This document shows, piece after piece, positions 53,385 to 64,000 of a stretch of DNA of 64,000 nucleotides; the stretch's first letter is position 1, and each line of letters opens with the position of its first letter. This stretch comes from Cristatella mucedo (taxonomy: Eukaryota; Bryozoa; Phylactolaemata; Cristatellidae), in contig WPIO01000054.1 in the NCBI GenBank assembly GCA_009760855.2, positions 1,927,001 through 1,991,000 on the forward strand, given 5' to 3'. The position numbers were made by a program, and so were the translations under genes. Under the pieces are notes generated by a model that saw only the letters and a list, made by a program, of their open reading frames with translations, ran no database searches and was not told where the DNA came from.

Positions 53385-54160
53385 TTATATCTTTTTTCTA
53401 CTTATAGCTAACATCTTTTTAACAAGATTCTTTGCATAATTCGTTATCTTACTTATACTTGATGGATTTGATACTTTGTCTTAGAAGAATTCCATTGCAA
53501 ATGAATTGTATAACACACCTCCAATATTAAGTCCTAAGCCAAGCTTTGCTCTTTTGCACTCATAATTGCAGCCACCGTTTTTGCATCTTTTCTAACGTAA
53601 GCAGGTTGTCTATGATCCAGCGCAATACGTGCAGCTGATTCAGCAAGAACAAGATCTGATAAATTTCTTATTTCTGTACGTTTTGGTTCAGGCATATTAC
53701 TTGTTTCGGTGTATGTATGGTCGTGGATATGTCCACGTACATCTAAATCATTGACACCGACATATCCTTCATCCATTCTTTTTTTTTAATTGAGTTCCTG
53801 GACCCACATAGCTATATTTTCCTGCGTTGTTAAACTTCCTCCAGGGACTTCTTCAGATTATGCACCCTTTGGCAATTTCAAATGAAATTCTCTACCACCA
53901 GATAGTTTATTTATGAAATAGACAATTCTAGAACCCTGTCTTCTATTTGCTTTTAGTTGCTTCAACGATAGATTCAATTGCAATCCAGTATTATTACTTC
54001 TACTCTTTTCTATTCTCTTTAGGTGAGCTTGTGTAAGAAGAAAAGAAATACTTCCAGAAAGATCAGATTGTTTCAAACGAATAGAAACCTGTTCTTTAGA
54101 GTTATGTATTCACTTTACTTGATGATCAGACAGACTTAATTTCGTTTCATGATAACTCAT
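53385..54160 (-). pseudogene. PLA2-like virion protein, copy B
   Basis: Homologous to the intact gene at 36,174-36,950. GPGTQL and DLDVRGHIHDHTYTE keep the calcium-loop and HD..Y features. It is broken by a TGA near 54,112, a TAA near 53,862, one lost base near 53,836, one gained A near 53,790, and a TAA near 53,482. Conservation of the active-site block despite decay argues for past selection on it. Confidence 0.7.
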
Positions 54161-54207
54161 TTCTATAAAATAATAATATTTCAAAGAGATAAAAAAATTG
54201 TATAGAA

Positions 54208-54768
54208 ATGAATCAATATGAAGTTGTTCAATTGAGAGAACGTGTTAATGAATTGTTAGCATATAATGCTTTTAGTGGAAAATTTATCTGGAGAGTTGAT
54301 AGTACAGGATCTGCAATAGCTGGAAATGAAGCAGGATCAATTTATCCAAATGGACATAGATATATAACAATTGATGGAAAACGATATCTTTCTCACAGAC
54401 TTGCATATTTGATAGTTACTGGAAAAATACCTTTACAAGAAATTGATCACATTGATGGATGTAAACTAAACAATTCTTTTAATAATTTATGTGAAGCAAC
54501 ACGATCAGAAAACAACAGAAATAAAGGTATTACTAAAAGTAATACTTCAAAATTCAGAGTTGTTAGTTATAATAAGAAATTAAATAAATATTAATCATAT
54601 ATTAAGATAGATAAACAACGATATCACTTAGGTCTTTTTGATGACCCCATCGATGCGGCAACAGCTAGAGATTTAGATGCTATTCGTCTTCACTTACAAT
54701 TCGCACGTCTAAATTTTACTTATTGTGTAACAGAAGATAATAAACTAATTAGATAATCAGGTTGTTAA
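54208..54768 (+). pseudogene. HNH-AP2 endonuclease, copy B
   Basis: ATG 54,208 follows TATAGAA. RYLSHRLAYLIVTG, IDHIDGCKLNNSFNNLCEAT and ENNRNKG give the HNH domain; the AP2 half (YHLGLFDDPIDAATARD) follows an in-frame TAA at 54,592-54,594 where copy A has Glu. Another TAA at 54,754 precedes the homologous end. Confidence 0.8.
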
Positions 54769-55888
54769 TTGCGACACCTTTGTTTAAGTTCTGCTAGTAA
54801 TTTCCTCATTTCTCTGTCAATCTCTTCTTGTTTAATTCTAGGATTATTTTTAGCATAAAGAATCGATAAAAGCATTGCGCCTTCAGCTTTATAGTCGCAC
54901 ATTTTTTTGCCACCAACAGTACTAGCTTCTATTTTTTTAAATCTCTTTTTAATTCTGGAGAATAATCTACACCTCCCTCCTCTACTAATTTTCTTCCTTG
55001 TTTCGTATAGTCCAATCGATTCTTTACTTCTGAGCCTTGTACTTTTCCAGAAACATCAATATCAGTTTCTTGTTTAATTAATTCTATCATATTATCCAAG
55101 TCAGTAATAGCATTTTCTAGTCGTTCCTTTTGAAGAGTTTAAGCATTCATTCTTTGTTCATGTGCATCCATTTTTGGTGCCTTAGCTGTGAACATCGTTT
55201 CATCCACTATATTTTTTATTAGAGTAGCAATAGCAACTGCTATTGAAACCCCTATTCCAACACTACCAACAATACTAGCAATTGTAGCAATAATCGGTAC
55301 AATAATGAAAGGTAAAAATCCACCTCTAAATTCTAAGAAATTCTTTGACCAAGCCTTAGAATCTAATTGAGCAGCATTCCAAGTTACTTCTTCTCCAAAA
55401 ATATCACTTAAGAACTTACTTGGATCTTTATACTAATCACTGTTATCTATTTCTGCTTCTAGTAATATATTATTTAGGAAATAGCCTAACTTCAAACTCT
55501 CAACCATCTTTTGCAGTCCTTCTTTTTTCTCTGACATTGTTTTCCAAAACACTTGTCCATACTTACCACTACTAATATCATCTGCAACTTCTTTTATAAA
55601 TAGACTTAGATCAACTATTCCTGTAACTCCACTTAGAAATCCTCCGAGAACATTGGTAGCAGCTCCAATTACTTTAAGAGATTGTAAAGCTTTTGGTACT
55701 AATGTTGCAATCTTTTCAGGAGCAGCTAGTGATAGTTTCGCAGCAATCTTTGGAACTACTTTTTTAATTCTTTTTCACCTACATTTGTTGCAGTTTTAAC
55801 ACCTTCAATTACATCTTTAGCCGTTGAAACTCCTTCTTTTACATCTTCACCAACACCTTTACCTTTTCTTGCTCTTGCTTTTTTTCAT
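54765..55888 (-). pseudogene. Putative membrane-active virion protein, copy B
   Basis: Same position and organisation as 37,584-38,692. The hydrophobic run (GFLPFIIVPIIATIASIVG, coded about 55,250-55,320) is stronger than in copy A. The conserved C-terminus ends ELKQRCRN at 54,765, overlapping the HNH gene end. Several breaks, including one lost base near 54,940 and one near 55,770. Confidence 0.45.
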
Positions 55889-55903
55889 CATATATTATAA
55901 GTA

Positions 55904-56769
55904 ATGGAAAAAGTAAGAAAAGTTAATGATAATATTTATACTGATCCTAATGCAAATAAGAATAGAGTAACTTATTTAGGCTTTCCTGTTAATAGTGGTG
56001 ATGCTGTAAGATTAGATTATGCTCTTAGTTCAAGTGTTGGTAGCAGTGTTATTAGTAATGCTTCCGGAGAATTAGCAACAGTATCAAGTTTAACTGATTT
56101 ATTATCTAAAAAGGTGCAATAATGAAACCACAATTGAATTGTAAGAATGTTTATGGAATATCTGGAAATTCTGCTGATGGAACTGTTTACTCAGATCTAA
56201 GACCTTATAAAGTAATTAACTATGGATTACTAAAAAGCACGACAGAAGTGTTTCAAGGCAAAGCAATGGCGAGTATTGATATGGGAAAAAAGAATATTAT
56301 TAATGTAAAAGATTCTGCTGTAGCAACAAAACAATATGTTGATAGTACTAAACAAGTATCATTTAGATATTTAGCTTTGAGTTCTACTACTTATCCAGGT
56401 GTATTCTATCTTGATATGTTAGGTTTAAATATTACTGCTAATGGAAGTACAGGAAATAAATTTCAAGCTCAAAAAATTACACCTGGTGATATGCCTATTA
56501 TTGCACAAACAGAAAAAGTTGTTGGATATGCAACTAATCTTAAAACATTCTTTCCTGGAGTATTACCTAATTTTAGTATGGCTTCTAATATTATGTATGC
56601 AACTGATAAGATTAATTCTTATCTAGAATTAACAAGTGATAATCCTTATGGTGTAAGTGGTACAATAGTTTTAATAGTTAATATTGATGGAGCATGTACT
56701 TACGCTATTGATAAGTTTACATTTGCAAATGGAATTACTTTTATAGATTTTATATTTAGTATTGTATAG
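55904..56769 (+). pseudogene. Fibre-like protein F1, copy B
   Basis: Homologue of 38,705-39,568, opening NIYTDPNANKNRVTYLGFP. One lost A in an A run at about 56,111 splits it into frames 55,904-56,122 and 56,122-56,769. The head (NLKTFFPGVLPNFS, CTYAIDKF) is intact in the second frame. Confidence 0.68.
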
Positions 56770-56771
56770 AA

Positions 56772-57653
56772 ATGTTAGGAAAAAGAAGGAATGGAAAGGC
56801 TGCAAATAATTGTATTAGGAAGACTGGTGATGTGCTTAGTGGAAATCTAAAGATGGATAATAATCTTACAACAAACTTAGGAGATGCTATTGATGCTGGT
56901 GATGCAGTAAATAGAAAGTATATAGATACTAACTTTGTTACAAAGGTTTCTAGATCAACTACTTCTGATAGAGATATTGATATGAATAATTATAGAATAG
57001 TAGATCTTGGTAATCCTATAAATCCTAGTGATGCTGCAACAAAAGATTATGCTGATACAAAATTAGCACTTACAAGAGGAAGGATTAATAAAAATTTAAT
57101 TGTAGATGCTAGTATTAGCACTAGTGGCATTTCTGATAATGATTATAGTGTAGCAAATAAAAGTCATATTGATACAAACTTTCTTAATTTACATGGAAGA
57201 GCTGTTAATAGAAATCTAGATATGATGAGTAATATTATTAAAATTGAAAATTATCCTGTTAATCTTAATGATGGTGATAATCTTGATTACCTAAATAGAA
57301 GTACAGATGGTAATGTAGCAGTTATAAATTGTAGTGGTGTTGTTGATGGTTCATTACAAACAACACTTGGTACTTTAACATATAATGGAAAACGGATTAG
57401 TGCATTAGGAGATATTTCTGTACCTAGAGGTATATTTGTACTTTCAGCAGTATATTCATTATCTCCAAATTTAACAAAAATTATTATCCCTTTTCCAGCA
57501 AATGGAATAAATGCAAATGAATATCCTTTTCAGTTATTTGGAAGTTATTCTTTAGATTCAAATAAGAAAATAGTAGAGAGTTCTCTTTTTTTAGGTACAT
57601 CAGATTTATTTAATATAACATTAAATATAACACTTTATATAGCAACACATTAA
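56772..57653 (+). CDS. Fibre-like protein F2, copy B (intact)
   Basis: 293 codons, ATG after TATAGAA and overlapping the F1 stop. Shaft: KTGDVLSGNLKMDNNLTTNL, GDAVNRKYIDTNFVTK, DIDMNNYRIVDLGNPI, SDAATKDYADTKL, and SHIDTNFLNLHG repeats; head from about residue 185 (LNYLNRS-like turn) with PFPANGINANEYPFQLFGSY. The GN-MNN--I-NLG-P---DAV-K-Y-D pattern is that of phage tail fibres. It is the best single template for testing the fibre idea. Confidence 0.7.
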   Translation: MLGKRRNGKAANNCIRKTGDVLSGNLKMDNNLTTNLGDAIDAGDAVNRKYIDTNFVTKVSRSTTSDRDIDMNNYRIVDLGNPINPSDAATKDYADTKLALTRGRINKNLIVDASISTSGISDNDYSVANKSHIDTNFLNLHGRAVNRNLDMMSNIIKIENYPVNLNDGDNLDYLNRSTDGNVAVINCSGVVDGSLQTTLGTLTYNGKRISALGDISVPRGIFVLSAVYSLSPNLTKIIIPFPANGINANEYPFQLFGSYSLDSNKKIVESSLFLGTSDLFNITLNITLYIATH

Positions 57654-57654
57654 A

Positions 57655-58747
57655 ATGTTGAGTAGAAAAGATTTACGAATGGATGGAACCTTGAACTTTG
57701 ATTCAAACAGAATAACAAATGTTGGAGAAACTGTAGATTTTTTAGAAACAAGTAATAAGTCATTTGCTGATAACAATTATCTAAGAAAAGACTCGGATCA
57801 ACATATAACTAGTAATTTATCTGCAAACTCAAAAAAGTATGTGAATATTTCAGATCCTGTCAATGGAAGTGATATTGCAGCGAAAAAATACCTTGACACA
57901 AAATTAGATAGGTATATGAGACCTGTAACAATAAGTGGAAACTTGAAAAGTGTTGTGAAATTAAAAATGAGAAGAAATAAACCATATTTTACTAATTATG
58001 GACCAAATGATTTAATTCCTTTTAAATTCCTCCATCATTTTTATTTAAAATGCGGAAATTTTCCCTATTTTTCTAACATTATTGCTAATGCTCGTTTTAT
58101 TAGATATTATGGAAATTTAACTGTAAAGAGTGTAAATAATATTGGATATCCATCACAAGCATTTTTTTCGTCTAGTAGTGGAAAATTGATTTTAGCAAAA
58201 CTATCAGATATATAACATAAAAAATTAGTACACGCAAGTATAATGATAAAGGTAAGTGATATAAATAATGCAACAGATGGTGCTAGTAATTTTGTTTATT
58301 TTCTAACTAATTATAGTTTCTAAATCAATTTATTATAACGATTCATTTAATTCACCTGAAGGAAGTAAAGTTTCATTTAGAGTGATGAAAGCAAATACTA
58401 CTATTAATAATGAAAAAACGACAAATAGTAATATTATTGTTAAAAAATTGTATCATAAGATTGCATATCATCAAAAATTTGATTCTTACTTTAAGCTAAG
58501 ATATGATGGTGTTGTTGATAATTTGATTTTATTAAAATGTTCACCATCCAGATTTACTATTGCAAATACTCCTTCAAAAACTACTTTTAATTTTACTATT
58601 ATTTATCCATTTTTAAATAGTTCATACATTTCAGCACCAACTGATACAGATTATATTGAAATTGATTTAGCTAAAGGAGTTTGTTATTCCCCTTCAGCGT
58701 CTATAATAAATAGTTATGCACTTTCTGAAGATGATTCTACTGCTTAA
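57655..58747 (+). pseudogene. Fibre-like protein F3, copy B
   Basis: First frame 57,655-58,215 (186 codons) has shaft repeats (MDGTLNFDSNRITNVGETV, ISDPVNGSDIAAKKYLD) and the KFLHHFYLKCGNFPYF head motif. After a stop at 58,213 and a poorly kept middle, the frame 58,382-58,747 continues the head and ends SEDDSTA. Counterpart of 40,331-41,634. Confidence 0.6.
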
Positions 58748-58749
58748 AT

Positions 58750-59130
58750 TTTCTAACCCATAGTCTCTTTAATCAATTCTTCTTTTAGATCAAAACCCTT
58801 TCCTGCATCTATCTCTTTCTTTATTTGTTTAGTTAATTCAATTTTTTTAGATTAAGACTCAGACTTCATACTATTTTTTTCTATTTTTAAATCTTTAAGG
58901 AACTCTTCAAAGATTGAACCATCTCTAACTTTAGTAAAAATATTTGCTATTTCTGGTTCAGAGTGATTGATTCTGAGTGCTTTATATTCTAATACTAGTT
59001 TTACAGCATTTAACAAAGTTGATCTGATGTCCTCAATTCTGCCCATTGAATATGAACACATTTTAAATTCTGAATACTGTTGACTTTGTACTTCTTCAAG
59101 ACAGTCTTTACTTCTTGTCTCAACACTCAT
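58750..59130 (-). pseudogene. Small helical protein (s1), copy B
   Basis: 92 codons from ATG 59,130 (after TATAGAAA), then a TAA where copy A has Tyr, then a conserved tail with a TAG in place of the Trp codon near 58,755. Matches 41,632-42,010. Confidence 0.55.
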
Positions 59131-59161
59131 TTTCTATACATTGTTTTTATTTTTTGTTATT

Positions 59162-59660
59162 AATTAAATAAACAACACGGATCAGATTGTGCTTGTTCTT
59201 GAACTGCTAGTGCTGCTGCCGCTGCTTTTTGTCTAGCACTCATACCATCAGAAATATCAGGCAGAACTGCATAACACTCATCTTTAACAATTTCAAAGAT
59301 GTCAGGTTTAACTCCAGATACTCCAGATATAACTGTAGAGAGAGTTGGAAGTTGTGTTGCAAACCAAGTCGTGTAACTTACAATCTCAGTAGGATAATCG
59401 AGAAGTGCATCAACCTTAGATCTAACTCTTGTCTCAAGACCTGATAAAAAATCTATTTGCCCAGCACTAATAATCTGTTGTGCTTCAATATCTGCTTCAT
59501 CAAGATATAATTACTTAACAGATGTATCAGTCATAACTGAAATATCAGAATTGAGTTGCTGTTCATCATATACCGTCATTCTCGATTTAACAAGATAGTC
59601 AATGTATGATTCAAGTGCAACAGCTGTAGTTGCAAGCATGGGAACGATAACTTCTGCCAT
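59162..59660 (-). pseudogene. Small protein (s2), copy B
   Basis: Counterpart of 42,047-42,526. ATG 59,660 (MAEVIVPMLATTAVALESY), then a TAA at 59,511-59,513 in the SVK-YLDEAD segment; downstream sequence stays similar to copy A in several frames. Confidence 0.55.
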
Positions 59661-59756
59661 TTTCCCATATAATAATAAAAAAAGTACATGCACACAGATT
59701 TAAACAATAAAAACTAATTATACCATAAATAGACAACAATAACCTGCCCGTCTCCT

Positions 59757-59945
59757 TCAAATTTCATCCATCTTATCGGAAGCATCACAAACCTCTAAAA
59801 AAGCATCAATAGTCTTTCTATCTAGTTCTTTTACAGATTTATAAATTTTGTAAAATTTGTCAGTATCTGATGGTAATTTAATCATTTGCAGAAATATCCT
59901 CCTAGAAGAATAACACTCTAAAATTCTTTTAATTTCATCTTTCAT
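59757..59945 (-). CDS. Small Cys-containing helical protein (s3), copy B
   Basis: 62 codons. RILECYSSRRIFLQM and IDAFLEVCDASDKMDE follow the pattern of s3 and s4 in copy A. Sequence divergence from the A copy is large for its position. Confidence 0.5.
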   Translation of the reverse strand: MKDEIKRILECYSSRRIFLQMIKLPSDTDKFYKIYKSVKELDRKTIDAFLEVCDASDKMDEI

Positions 59946-59994
59946 TTTTCTTTATATGATTTATAAAATTTATTCAATATAAATTAATTAATTT

Positions 59995-60256
59995 GCACTG
60001 CTGGTTTTGTTTTTGGTGTTTTATATTTTTTGTTTGCTTCTATAAGCATCTCATTTATATACTACGACTTTCCATTAGTTTATCACATGTGTCACATATG
60101 TCTATAAGAATACTAATACATGAATTATCAATATCTGGAATGAGTTTATCTAGTGAATGTTTAACAATTCGTGGATCTTCCCATTTAAGCTTTTAAAGAC
60201 ATATTTCACTGCCATTTCTCTAGATTTTTCACAACTTAAAATTCTTGAGACATCCA
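59995..60256 (-). pseudogene. Small Cys-containing helical protein (s4), copy B
   Basis: Nucleotide-level relative of 42,865-43,140, with MDVSRILSCEKSREMAVK start at 60,256 and frame breaks near 60,195 and 60,060. Confidence 0.5.
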
Positions 60257-60294
60257 TTTTCTATATATTAAAAGATAATTTTATTTGATTGAAA

Positions 60295-60612
60295 TTAATC
60301 AAGACTTAAATCACTCTCTTCTCCTTTAGATCCATCTACCATTTCATGAAGGAATCCTTCATATGATTTAATTTCATCTTCAGTAAGCTCTTCATAGTGC
60401 TTACCATATAGAAGTTCTTCTATATCTACTTCTTCATCTGATTCAGAATCGATATATGAAGAAGCTTCAGACTCGTAAAACTCAGATTCCTCTTCTGTTT
60501 CCATTGAAGGATCATAATCAGGATCATCGATTGAGTCTTCTGAATATTCGGATTCCCTATCAGAACTAGTAATGTCTACTTCAGAAAGTTGAAAATCTTC
60601 TTTGGGATCCAT
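60295..60612 (-). CDS. Acidic Ser/Glu-rich protein, copy B
   Basis: 105 codons starting MDPKEDFQLSEVDITSS with its own TATTATAGG signal, very acidic (SEYSEDSIDDPDYDPSME, EELLYGKHYEELTEDE). The upstream basic segment seen in copy A is present at 60,655-60,790 but its ATG is ACG. Confidence 0.55.
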   Translation of the reverse strand: MDPKEDFQLSEVDITSSDRESEYSEDSIDDPDYDPSMETEEESEFYESEASSYIDSESDEEVDIEELLYGKHYEELTEDEIKSYEGFLHEMVDGSKGEESDLSLD

Positions 60613-60784
60613 CCTATAATAGAAAAAATAATTTTGTTAACATATATTTAATTTCTCCATTGACTCTTATAGTTCTATCTCTTCCTTTATGGAAACTAGT
60701 TTTTTATCATCTTCCTTTGTCTTTTTATCTGCAAATCCAACTTTCTTTACCGGTATTGGTGTAGTATTTTCACACTTCCTTTTT

Positions 60785-61145
60785 GGCGTCTATATTAATA
60801 TTACAAGTTTTACAGTGACCTGGATTTTTTCCGTTGTTTAATGCTTCTGCAATCTTGTATTGACCATATGCATAACTACAACATCCACAGTCTAACCAAT
60901 ATCTTTTTTATTCAAATGCTGATAGTGCAACTTTGTTTTGTCTAACAGTATACATCATATGTTTTTCACTTCAAATCAGTGATTGTTCACAAGATTTATC
61001 TATGTTAGTACTCAGACATGACTTAAAGTCTGAATGTTCTAAACTCTTATAAACGACAGTTTAATTTACTCCCTTTGCTTTTTTAGATTGTTCTATCTGC
61101 TTCCCTTCTTTTTTATATCTTTCATTCATTTCACACGCAATCCTA
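60785..61145 (-). pseudogene. PolB: PolB C-terminal part, copy B
   Basis: Contains the KAKGV motif at 61,066, then KVALSAFE-stop-KRYWLDCGCCSYAYGQYKI and the Cys tail GHCKTCNINID. It is cut off from the rest of the gene by the LINE at 61,146-62,672. Confidence 0.75.
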
Positions 61146-62672
61146 TAATAATAATAATGCATTTGATAAAGCGCCCTCAGAGAACCTAATCTCTTTCTAG
61201 GCGCTTTACATCTGCTGCAAAAGGAAATGCAATTGAATGGCAAGTAAAATCATGCTTGAAAAACAAACAAAATGAAAAATATTGTTAGGGGTGACATGCA
61301 CAGGGTCAGCATGCGAATGTGGTTAGTGGCAGCATGCACAGTGTCAGCACGAATAAGCACATCAAGGACGAATCACAGGGACCCACTGAATGCTGTCCTA
61401 AATAGGTGTGTTTTAAGTTCCTTTTAAATGTGGTCAGGTCAGGGGATGTTCTGACGCAGGTCGGCAGGGAGTTCCAGGCTTTGGGAGCATACGAACTAAA
61501 TGCACGGTCTCCAAAGGATTTAAGGTTTGTACGAGGTATTTGTAGACTGTTGGATTCCGAAAAGCGGGTGGTACGATGCTTGGCCTGATGGGGGAGTATA
61601 TCTGAGAGATGGGCTGGAGCCATAGAATGAAGGGACCTAAAAGTGAGCGACAAAACCTTGAAGTCAATCCGTTGCTTGACTGGTAGCCAGTGCAGGTCGG
61701 CGAGAAGTGGAGTAATGTGGCAACTGCGACGCTCACGACAGAAAAGCCTAGCTGCCGAATTTTGCACCAGCTGCAATTGCCTGATCGCACATGCTGGTAG
61801 GCCAGTAAGCAGTGAGTTGCAGAAGTCGAGACGGGATGTCACGAATGCATGGACCAACTTGGACGTGGTATCCTTATCTAAACAAGCCCGAATTTTAGCA
61901 ATGTTATGAAGCTGAAAATAGGCAGATTTGACCGTGGAGCTGATATGGTCGTCTAACGAGAGGTCGCTTTGGAATGTGACACCCAGATTTCGAGCTGATT
62001 CAACTGGATATATGCTGGCAGAGCCAATTTTGAGAGTCAGCCTTTCCAATCTCTGAATCACACTGGGTTTGCCCATAACTAGTAAGTTAGTTTTGTCATC
62101 GTTTATTTTTAGAAAATTTGCTGCCATCCATGTGCGGATGTCATCAATGCATGCAGCAAGTGAGTTTAGAGAATTCGCGGTGCTCGAAGGCTGAGAGGGA
62201 TCAAAGCAATGGTACAACTGAGTGTCATCCGCATAGAATTGAAAGCCTAGATTGTGCTTGGCAATCATATCAGCAAGAGGGAGAGTATAAACCGTGAAAA
62301 CAATCAGACCTAGCACGGAGCCCCGAAGTACCCCATATTTCAGAGGTAGCTCAGATGATCTTTGTCCATTCGCGTCAATACTCTGGAGTCTCCCACTGTG
62401 ATGGGACCTGAACCACTGCAGAGCAGTGCCAGTGATGCCCAGGCGAGATGAGAGGCGCTCTGGAAGGACTTTGTGATCGATGGTATCAAAAGCTGCCGAA
62501 AGATCGAGCGAAACAAGCAGAGACACTCTACCCATGTCCGCATTCCTAAGTGGGTCGTTGTACGCCCTAAACAATGCTGACTCTGTGGAGTGATTAGCTC
62601 TAAAGCCAGACTGGAACTCGCTAGCGAGGTGTGAGGCTTCGATTTCAAGGTGTGAGATCCAAGTAGCTATAG
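61146..62672 (-). mobile_element. CR1/L2-like LINE inserted in PolB copy B
   Basis: The longest LINE copy here. A 422-codon frame (62,574-61,306) runs from the RT fingers (SLLVSLDLSAAFDTIDH) through FYADDTQLYHCF to the conserved C-terminal region and is nearly free of stops. 3' end (ATT)n. ATCCTA at 61,140-61,145 and again at 62,673-62,678 looks like a 6-bp target duplication. Confidence 0.93.
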
Positions 62673-64000
62673 ATCCTAGTGAGCTTCCTATTCGTTTTCC
62701 TTCCTTATCTTCAACTTTAATATCATCAAGACAAACAGCATAAGAGTAAAGCTTTGGTCCTAGGAAGACACATTCATTTAGTGTTGCTGACTTAATTTCA
62801 TCTGTTATCTCATCTTAAAATTTACCAACTTTCTTGTTATTACTTTCTATAATACATTTTGCTCTTTCGTCTTTCCAAAATGGATAATCTTCAGGAAACG
62901 TATTTAAGTCAAGTGTCGCTGGGTATTCAATGAAATCTTTATATACATCTCCTGTGAAAATCTCCATAACAAGTGAATCAGCATCATCATATAATAAGTT
63001 TATCTTTGAATCATATCTTTTCTTCATTATTGGATAATTGAATTTTTGCATTAACATCTTTGATAAATCAAGAATACAGAATCCAACGTAAATAGGTTCA
63101 TTTAGTGTTACTGTTTCCTTATTACTTTCGATACAAACAATGCTGTTAGATAATATCTTCCTATCAACAAACCTTGGACTTCTATAAATCTTAATCATTC
63201 TAACTAAATCTTCACTTAATTCACCATTTAACAATTCAATGTTTTTCCTTCCACGAACATTCTCCATTGTCTTACCAAAGAATGCATTATTTAATAACTT
63301 AAAGAAGTCCTTTTCAAAATCATTCTTTGCATTATTCCTAAGCTTAGTATTGTTATCAATATACTCTTTTAACCAATTAGACTGATATAACTCTAATACT
63401 CTATGTATTTTCGTTAACTCATATATCAAGTGCAATATTATTATTATTATAACCTAGCTCAATACAATTCTTTAGATTAAGATAATGAATAACATATTTT
63501 TCCTTTGGTTCTAAATCTAATACTAGTTTCTCAACTGGATCACTACCTCTATTAAAATCTTTTTGGTATTTAGAATATTTGTCTTTTGTTACCCTTTTAT
63601 TCTCTGAAAGTAAAGGATAATCAGAGAAAAAAATCATGTTTTTTGGGCTATGCATATCAACTTCAAGAACATAACCTTTGTTTGACGTTGTTTTAAATTT
63701 CTTAATTATATCATCTTTATTCTCATTCCAGAATTTTACTTCTTGTTTAGATAAGAAATTAAAAGAACCAGTTGGTAAATTCTGCTTCATTGCCCATCCA
63801 TAAAGATTGGTTGCATCAAAGTATAAAAGGTTAGAAGTTAATTTCTTAGGATCAAAATCAATACACCTTGGATTATTTGTCTTAGCCATTCGTTTTGAAA
63901 CTTGTGCCATTTCACCACGTATTCCCTTTTCAAGGAATAAATACATACCAGGATCAGTTAGTCACTCAAGAACAACGCCGGTGTGTTTTAAAGCTGCTGT
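62673..64000 (-). pseudogene. PolB: PolB main part, copy B (runs off the window)
   Basis: Frames 63,946-63,419 and 63,435-62,815 give IRGEMAQVSKRMAK, YFDATNLYGWAMKQNLPTG (motif A), FGKTMENVRGRKN (motif B), and LLYDDADSLVMEI (motif C; DDADS where DTDS is usual), then LGPKLYSYAV before the LINE. It is more typical of canonical Polinton PolB than copy A (LYGWAM against LYPTVM). One frame change lies near 63,425, and a TAA at about 62,815. Confidence 0.85.

Noticed and set aside
24231-60790. Reassigned stop codons (UAA/UAG read as Gln) in the viral elements
   Set aside because: Some in-frame TAA/TAG codons sit where Gln would fit (ATPase, protease, HNH copy B), but TAA and TAG also end intact genes immediately before the next start signal (39,568; 56,769; 57,653), and other breaks are TGA or replace Trp, Tyr or Lys. 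Ordinary decay explains them better.

Overview
This window is animal (metazoan, probably invertebrate) genomic DNA. The evidence is a 14-exon spliced Dicer gene with GT-AG introns, CR1/L2-like non-LTR retrotransposons, tRNA-derived SINEs, long microsatellites, and two endogenous copies of a large DNA virus of the Polinton/Maverick/adintovirus kind. Which animal it is cannot be fixed from the sequence alone.

Region 1 (1-19,400, about 50% GC): the 5' two-thirds of a Dicer gene on the minus strand, from an ATG at 18,862 down to an exon ending at 2,322. The 14 exons keep phase at every junction and give 945 codons without a stop: the DExD/H helicase (HEL1, HEL2i, HEL2) and the start of the DUF283/dimerisation domain. 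PAZ and the RNase III domains are not in the window. The ATPase motifs are eroded (VSVKT in place of GSGKT, SLAR in place of GRAR) although DECH is intact. Introns carry LINE and SINE fragments, TA and GA arrays, and an approximately 1.2-kb 12-bp minisatellite in intron 1.

Region 2 (19,400-22,900): dispersed repeats and a LINE copy; no gene is recognised.

Region 3 (about 22,900-47,530, AT-rich): viral element A. From left to right it holds unknown ORFs, a 2-TM protein, an rve integrase fragment, a zinc-finger ORF, a fibre-like gene, a YqaJ-type nuclease, the double-jelly-roll major capsid protein, minor virion genes including a penton candidate, the A32/FtsK-like packaging ATPase, a zinc ribbon, an adenain-type protease, a PLA2-like protein, an HNH-AP2 endonuclease, a membrane-active protein candidate, three tandem phage-tail-fibre-like genes, small proteins and protein-primed DNA polymerase B. 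Most genes carry one or more breaks, often single-base losses in homopolymers. Two LINEs have inserted into it. Start codons are preceded by a recurrent TATA(TA)GAA-ATG signal.

Region 4 (47,530-52,900): CTTCC array, SINEs, AT-rich DNA, a CpG-rich stretch with one possible small gene, stacked GC palindromes and GA arrays.

Region 5 (about 52,905-64,000, AT-rich): viral element B, a diverged relative of the right half of A in the same orientation and gene order. It is truncated on its left, has a 1.5-kb LINE inside its polymerase gene, and runs off the window end.

The viral genes together specify replication (PolB, nuclease, integrase), capsid assembly and packaging (MCP, penton, ATPase, protease), and probably cell entry (fibres, PLA2-like and hydrophobic proteins). 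The copies here look endogenous and largely inactive, with the caveat that homopolymer indels could partly be assembly errors.
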